A stretch of 64,000 bases of DNA from Cyclina sinensis (Eukaryota; Mollusca; Bivalvia; Venerida; Veneridae). Shown piece by piece: positions 57,769 through 64,000 of the stretch. Within the stretch, counting starts at the first letter, position 1; every line of letters starts with the position of its first letter. Made by a program: the position numbers and the translations under genes. Below the pieces are notes generated by a model that worked only from the letters and a program-made list of their open reading frames with translations, was not told the origin of the DNA and made no database searches. Where the stretch lies: NCBI GenBank assembly GCA_012932295.1, contig JAAONU010000009.1, forward strand, positions 3,422,197 to 3,486,196, in the 5' to 3' direction.

Positions 57769-58276
57769 CTACTACCCTCTCGTTCATAGATGTAACTGGG
57801 ACCGTATGATCTCCGGCCAGAGAAGCAAAAGCATTCTGAAATGCTGATGGAAAACCTGAAACACCTGAAGACCGTACATGAGTAAGAACATTGGTACCCA
57901 CAATCATAGGGACTGATGTAGAATACTTTGTGTCTGGGACAATCAACACTGGAACTGAAAATGAAGAAAGGTCAACATTTGGTATGGTAATATCTAATAT
58001 GCTATAACCAATATATGGTACCTTAGCACCATTAGCTCCTGAAATATCAAGACTAAAATCAGATAAGGCATGTAACTGTGGTTTAGGTACAAGTGTACAA
58101 TAAGATGACTGGCAAATTGTTGTCACCATAGAACCAGTATCAATCAATGCACCAAGTTTCTTACCATTTACCTCAACTTCAGTTTCATTTGAATGTCCAA
58201 CAAAGGGCACAGAACTAGGGCTTAACTTAACTTGGCCTTCTATCTGCCCTGTGATAAAGGCCCTTTCAAGTTTAAA
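57683..58276 (-). pseudogene. Gypsy-C protease
   Basis: Aspartic protease in the -1 frame relative to gag, opening at the slippery heptamer (58,270-58,276). The active site is ALIDTGSMVTTI, followed by VPYIGYSILDITIP and PMIVGTNVLTHV. It runs open to a frameshift near 57,730 that separates it from the RT frame. Homologous to the Gypsy-A and Gypsy-D proteases. Confidence 0.9.
58217..58276 (-). promoter_or_regulatory. Gypsy-C gag-pro -1 frameshift signal
   Basis: Slippery heptamer T-TTA-AAC (58,270-58,276) in the gag frame. A 7-nt spacer (58,263-58,269) follows, then a 6-bp stem GGCCTT/AAGGCC (58,257-58,262 with 58,234-58,239). Loop AGGGC (58,246-58,250) can pair with GCCCT (58,217-58,221), forming an H-type pseudoknot. 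Gag terminates at 58,240 and protease continues in -1. Confidence 0.75.
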
Positions 58277-59623
58277 GGAACTTCTTTAGTTCCATCAGAT
58301 GTTCTGGTAGCGGTACTATCAATGCTACTCTGAGTACTTACTTCCTTTCTATTATCTTTGTTTCTCCAAGGAGGTCTTCTCTCCCTTTGACTTCTCTTTA
58401 GATCCTTAACTTCCTTATCTAATTCTCCTAGCTTACTTTCCATCCTGTTCATCTGCTTCGTCAATGATTCCATTTGTTTTAATACCTCTCTCTCGCTTTG
58501 CATCTGCTACTTCTGCTTTACCTTGTTCCTTATCTTGGGTCTTAACTTCTGGTTTATTCCCTGTCTTACTTACCTTCTGTGGTTTCAAGTCGTCTTCTTT
58601 CGCTCGTAACTGTCTCCTAAGTGTGTTAAAATCTATTACCCTTTCAAATAAATACCTTGATACATTCTTCAACTCCTGATCTCTAAGCCCTGACCACAAC
58701 CTATTTCTCAACATTTCATTCCTACTATACCTATCTAACGTTTCTGGTACCCGACTCAACAAGCGCTCCAGTCGTAAACTATAGTCTGCTACACTCTCAC
58801 CTTCCCTTTGACTTTCACTATAGAACATCTCCTTTAACTTCTCTGCTGGCCTAACATTACCGTAAACACCCTCTAGTTCAGTTAAAATATCACTAACTGA
58901 TGCAGATTCACCAAGGTGTAAGAGAACACCTCTTGCTACACCTTTTATAGCCTCCCTAATAATATGTGTTGGGTAAACACCTTCATTTATTAAACAATTT
59001 ACATCATACTTCCAGATCTCAAATTCTGATGCACCCTCACCTGAAAACTCAGAAAGTTTAGGGACCTTCATTGAACTGAAAGATCTATCAAAATCAGAAT
59101 TGTATGTGGGTGGAAGAGGAGGTCTGGGAGGAAGGTCTTGACCATCATATGGCAATGTATAAGAGTCAAGTCTTTGGGGTTGAACTGATTGTTGCAAAGG
59201 CTGATACTTGGGTACATCACTTGCAACAAAACCATCATCAAATGCTGATACAATGGGTGAGGCTAGAGAGGGCGGAGCTTGCAAATCATCTATAACTTTA
59301 AATTCTGTATTAAAAGTAACAGGAGGAGGTTCTCTGGTCAAACGCCTCTGACGATATACTCTCTCTGGTGTAGGGGTACCAAGATCTCTGACAAAAGGAC
59401 TCGGGGTACTAGTATAAATAGGACTATGTCTGGTTGTAGTCAGTGGGACAGTCCCTAGTGAAGGTTTACTAGCATTGGTAGGATTGATAGAAGTGTCACC
59501 AGCATTAGGTACCGAATGATCTGATTGAATACGCAAGATACTGTATTTGCCAGTACGTAGCAACTCCTGTATGTACTGCTGCTCTGCTTTTTCTTGTACA
59601 GAAGGCAAATCCATGGTAGACAT
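58240..59623 (-). pseudogene. Gypsy-C gag
   Basis: ATG at 59,623. Long proline/serine/threonine-rich N-terminus with a PRPPLPPTY segment, then a capsid (KVPKLSEFSGEGASEFEIWK; LTELEGVYGNV; VADYSLRLERLLSRVPE), a LRRQLRAKEDDLK helix and a coiled coil. The frame changes in an AG run near 58,490. The second frame (58,503-58,240) continues with KQMNRMESKLGELDKEVKDL and a basic RSQRERRPPWRN tail, ending at TAG 58,240 just after the slippery site. No zinc knuckle. The capsid boxes resemble PNMA-type gags. Confidence 0.85.
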
Positions 59624-61227
59624 TATCTTTTGAAATGTCAGAACAGAACAAAAATATCAAATTTCCAAAGAAGAAAAAAAAATGGAAATTCAAAATAAGT
59701 TACATAAAATTCTGGTTTAACAAAAAAATGTCCAAAGTAGTACACCATATATTCTATGAGTCACTAAGGCCTTTCACAGCTTCTGTACTTTTATCACTAA
59801 GTATAATACTTATAAAGTGGTAGCAACACTGAAAAGGTCAATACACTCCACCATATAATTCTTCACAATGGTAACTATTGTACACCATACACTATCTAAA
59901 CATGGCACTTAAACCAGAACATGCACTAATGTCCAAAATGTACACCATACATTTCTGAAAAAAAAAACACTTTTCAAAGTGTAGATACAAGGACACAGCT
60001 GTAGGTAAACACCTATAAAAATGGTGTCCACAATGTACACCATACATTTCTGAAAAAAGAACCACTTGCAAAACTGATACAACAATTTACAAATATTATA
60101 TCACAGTGATAATAAATCAGAAAAATAATGTCAAAATTACTTTTCAAGTAAATATTGACAACAAAAATTCACATATAGCTATTTCAGTAAATACACAAAC
60201 TTTCCTACAAAATACCAAAAATATTGCTTTTAGAAATAAATTTGGTACTGTCTAGCACTATTTGAAAGAAATTCTACACCAGGTACACAGTCACCACAAG
60301 TCCACAAGCATGATTTTGCCAACACTTAATCTCAAATTTAAACCTAACCTACATTCTACTAACCTACAAACACTACAAAGTTTTAACTGCTCCTCAAAGG
60401 CATGTTTTAATACCTAAAAGGTTATAACAGTATCTTCCCTTTTATTAATACCCCAGAATACAATAAAGTAACAGATAAAATATTTTTTTATCAGGTGTAT
60501 AGGAGAAACACTAACACAGGGTACAGGAATATATTTACCTGACACTGTTATTACAATAGTTTCTGGGAGAGGCCAAATGAATGAAAAGTTAGTAAAATGT
60601 TAGTTTGCTCACCAAACCATGCACTGTGATTGCTGTGAACTTCTGACTAGTCATCTTGGTAGATTTACTATTTCAAACACAATCTAGAGTACTGAGTAGC
60701 AGTGGAAGTAACACTGTCTACAAAATTCAACCTGAAAAGATAGGAAAATATTTAAAATACACTGACAAAAATATACATGTCTATAATGCACAATGAAAAA
60801 CACTAAACTAAATTTTATACAGAATAGAAGGTAAAGTAAAAATTACTAAAAAGATTAACTTGTAAAGTCCTAAATTTCACCGAAAAATAAATTGATTTCA
60901 AGAAACTGATGAACTGTCAAATATTAGGTCACTCCAAAAAGAATCCCAGTTCTACTTTCACTTTAGAAATCCCCGATGAAACTCACTGTAATCCAGTAGA
61001 AATAGTTCAAGGTGTAATTCGGTGGATCCCGTTATCTGTAAGGCCTAAAGGAAGTGCACTTATTGAATGTAAATAAAATTTCTGAGCTCAGATAAGAGAA
61101 ATATTTAACGTGGTTGAACACTGTTGAATGATAGATTCCATGTTTACGTATGACGTCACTCGACCTTGCAGTGGCTAACACCTTTCGCCCCCTTGAATTC
61201 TCGTACCACTAAACATCTCTCCTTACC
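59624..61227. other. Gypsy-C 5' leader
   Basis: No coding frame. The word TACACCATA recurs near 59,739, 59,881, 59,941 and 60,027, in two cases followed by CATTTCTGAAAAAA, so the leader holds a diverged tandem repeat. Confidence 0.5.
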
Positions 61228-61245
61228 AAAACGCAACACTGGCCA
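61228..61245 (-). promoter_or_regulatory. Gypsy-C candidate primer-binding site
   Basis: The minus strand begins TGGCCAGTGTTGCG four bases inside the LTR end. TGG fits a tRNA CCA end; the tRNA is not identified. Confidence 0.5.
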
Positions 61246-61249
61246 TCAT

Positions 61250-61809
61250 TGTCGCAGTTGGGTTCTAACACTCTGGGTTGGAGGTTGAATGTTCAGGGGT
61301 CTGGCCTGTAAAGGCACGCAAAGACACAAAAATAAATAAATTGTCGTAAGACATTCAGAATGACGAAGTATCGCCATCAACTATATTTATTCAAGTGCCC
61401 TTACTGTATTCCATACGCCACCAATACACATATGAGAATGAGAGAAATAAATGATACAATGAATATAATCAACAATTTACCTGTAAAGGCACGCAAAGAC
61501 ACAAAAATAAATAAATTGTTGTAAGACATTCAGAATGACGAAGTATCGCCATCAACTATATTTATTCAAGTGCGCATGCGTGATATGCAAGTGCGGGAAC
61601 GTTAAATCCTCACGAGGCCCGTCACCAGGGTAAGTTATGCTGAGAATGAGGATGACAAATGAATGAAAATATGGGGATGGATGGGGACGTGTGGGGAGTA
61701 TAGGAGATACAGTATAATATATGATCAAGATACATACATTACAGGGTCAACATAACTAATATACAGAAGTCAGATATAAAAATGAAATGGGGTATCTGAC
61801 CCTGCGACA
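61250..61809 (-). mobile_element. Gypsy-C 5' LTR
   Basis: 560 bp, almost identical to 53,032-53,592; differences include TCGCAG/TTGCAG, CGCAAAG/CGCGAAG, GTGTGGGGAG/GTGTATAGGAG and ACAGGG/ACAAGG. It contains the same ~94-bp internal duplication. Target duplication TGTT follows at 61,810-61,813. Confidence 0.95.
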
Positions 61810-61813
61810 TGTT

Positions 61814-64000
61814 TTTCTTTACTTTTTTCTGTTTGCTTTTACTAGGGTTTGAATTTTTTCCATAGTCTAGAAACTGCTACATTACATTCTTGTAAAAGAG
61901 CATACAATTCTACAATATTTTATGAAGATTGGCACTATTGTACTACACATCTTATTTAAACATAAAAACTAATGTTTCAACAATTTACACCTTCTGAAAC
62001 ATTTTAAAACTTCGGAAAACTGAATTTTCATTTTTACTGAATATTCATCAAAATAAGCAATCAGCAAACAAATTTGACGATAACAACAATTCACACCTTC
62101 TGAGATATTTTAAAACTTCGGAAAACTGAATTTTCAATTTTTTGACTGAATAATCATCAAAATAAGCAATCAGCTAACAGATTTGACGAGAAAGTCAATA
62201 ATTTAGTTTCTACCTCCACAAGGATGATATAAAGAAAACAAAATTAAAAAAAAAAATTAAAAAGAATTAAAAATAATCAATGCACATATCAAAGAGGATA
62301 TTTTAAAGTTAACCATAAACAATTTGAATTTAAACATCACTCATCAAAGCCGTTGTAACATAATTGCTTGCTCAAAATGCTGTAAACATCTGATTATCTC
62401 CCTCTTATTGATTATGTCCAAATCATATCTCGTCAGTAATACTGGATAAAATGTGAGGAATTCAATAGCGCCATTCATAATTGCAGTTGGTAGTTTTTAA
62501 CGATTTCAGCCATTCATAGCCGTTTGCTTAAACCGTTATTTTTTTAACATCATGCGCACTACATTGTAAACAAACAATGAAATTTCTAGTCTTCAACAAA
62601 CATGAGGAAAGGATCCAAACTGAGAACTTTGCACAAGACAGAAAAGGGCGTATTATCAAAATCTGCTAAAAGTACGATTGGTTTTCTTTAAGCCGATGCG
62701 GAAATAATAAATGAAACTTATATTGATTTAGGTATGTCACAACCAGATATAAAAACGAACGAGACTGTTCTGATTATACGCACATCTCCTCATAAAGTTT
62801 GGTTGAATGCAAGCTATTTGTCACTAAAGTAGCCTGGAACGAAACTGCCACGGAAGGACTTTATCGAGTTAATAGTTGCGCATAAAATTACGCCGTAGCT
62901 ATTGCTTACTAAACAAATGTCTGTCAATGTATAAAAATTTTTACTGTACTAAACATCAAAGGCATAAAGGTATTAACAATCAACATACTGGTGGTATTTC
63001 ATTCTTCCATACACTTGTTTATCTCTTGCCCTCCTCATATTTGCTACCTAAGACCTTGTTTGGAGGAAACGTCCAGAATGCTTTTGTTGCTCTGTTAATT
63101 GAATAACTTTAACTCTTAAAAGGTAACAAAACTATTGTGTGTGTCAACCTCCACATAAAGTAATGCTTGCTCATAAAAATAATATCCATGTAACTACGTT
63201 TATTTGTCGAATTAACAGTAGACCCGCATCCTAACTCATAACTGTCATCTTCAAGGCAGCCATTTTTCAGTGGTGAGAAACCTGATAAATATCGTTAAAT
63301 CATTAAAACATATCTTTGTTACCACGGGGAAATATAGCCCCCGAAGTGTGGATCATTTCAGCCTCGTCGTAATGGGGTACTATTATCTAGTATTATCAAT
63401 CAAATTGTAAATGTGATAGGACTGATTTTGTTTCTTAATAGGATAAAGAATCTCGGAATTGAAAAGAAATGGGATTTTAAATTTCAACGGATATGCTGAA
63501 AAAGTCAAAAGAAACAATTGGCAATTTATTGACGTAAAACAAGTCTGTCCGTGCCACTTTGAAAACATAACATGGGTAAATACCCTTAAATACTGGGAAA
63601 AAAAGTTTCTTTCCGAATAAATCGTGCTAGGTCTTTCGTTGTTAATGTAGCAATTAAGCTCTTACACATGTAGATCGTGTAGACAATCATGAACAGTACT
63701 TTGTAGAAAAAACAAACTAGTTTCTTCGAAACTGAACAGAAAATACAAATCGATTGTAAACATAACCATAATGCCAAAAAAGTTTTAAATTTTGTTTCTA
63801 ATAATTCTTTTCAATTTTCAAATTGTATGTTTAGTCTTTATTTATCACCATTTTCAATGAAGATTGCAAGCGTTTGAAGTATTTCTTGTTTTCCTTTTCT
63901 TGGAGCTAAGTGAAATGAAATCAACATGAATGATGAAACAGATCTGGGTCTATTTCATGTAATGTCATCTGGGCGAAACTGATTTTTTTTAAATGCAACC
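61814..64000. other. Non-coding stretch with a 106-bp tandem duplication
   Basis: A duplicated unit starts at 61,981 and 62,087 (landmark ACTTCGGAAAACTGAATTTTC in both), with moderate divergence. No gene, RNA or mobile-element domain recognised in the rest. Confidence 0.5.

Larger units (their letters stand above)
53032..61809 (-). mobile_element. Gypsy-C, complete young LTR retrotransposon
   Basis: An 8.8-kb element with LTRs at 53,032-53,592 and 61,250-61,809 that differ at only about five places. Target duplication TGTT (53,028-53,031 and 61,810-61,813). LTR ends are TGTCGCAG...CTGCGACA. Internal order on the minus strand: primer-binding site, 1.6-kb leader, gag, protease, RT, RNase H, integrase, polypurine tract. 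The coding frames contain only indels and no nonsense substitutions within long frames, and catalytic residues are intact. Confidence 0.95.

Overview
The window is eukaryotic, AT-rich, intron-poor and dominated by transposable elements. The mix of Ty3/Gypsy elements, LINEs, a tRNA-headed SINE with an apparent V-like central domain, and a giant terminal-inverted-repeat (TIR) element fits a lophotrochozoan genome, most likely a bivalve mollusc. That is an inference from element types; no host gene was identified well enough to prove it.

Layout. 1-5,048: non-coding DNA with two TCCGCG-rich islands, a decayed satellite-like array (2,640-3,560) and a tRNA-derived relic. 5,049-7,192 (+): 5'-truncated LINE with reverse transcriptase, RNase H and a CCHC knuckle, broken by one stop. 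8,327-9,350: two tRNA-Thr-like relics, a Gypsy RT relic and an LTR relic. 10,626-15,222 (-): nearly full-length but dead LINE (ORF1 coiled coil, APE endonuclease, RT, TTCTG tail). 15,223-20,585: non-coding DNA with dispersed repeats.

20,586-41,010 is a nested locus. Gypsy-A (minus strand; LTRs at 40,326-41,010 and 20,586-32,699) carries an 11.4-kb giant TIR element (20,772-32,189) inside its 3' LTR. The intact 5' LTR gives the empty site and shows a short target duplication (best read as GTAG). The giant element has long inverted arms made of about 40 copies each of a ~62-bp unit centred on TTTAGAACGTTCTAAA. Its ~6-kb core holds SINE insertions and a possible two-exon gene.

41,436-45,721: a CCGTATT/AATACGG inverted array, a decayed Gypsy-B (gag, a primer-binding site of tRNA-Pro type, an LTR with a minisatellite) and a Gypsy-D fragment. 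45,722-53,031: non-coding DNA with a SINE, a perfect hairpin, a 341-bp near-identical tandem duplication and weak exon-like segments (minus strand) that may belong to a host gene. 53,032-61,809 (-): Gypsy-C, complete, with near-identical 560-bp LTRs and a TGTT target duplication. 61,814-64,000: non-coding.

How the parts work together. Gypsy-A, -C and -D are related. In all three the protease frame is -1 relative to gag, and all three keep a canonical slippery heptamer (TTTAAAC or TTTAAAA) in the gag frame at the overlap. In A and C a stem starts 7-8 nt downstream, and its loop can pair with later sequence to form an H-type pseudoknot. This points to programmed -1 frameshifting for Gag-Pol. 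The two most notable observations are this conserved frameshift signal and the giant TIR element with its heat-shock-element-like palindrome arrays.
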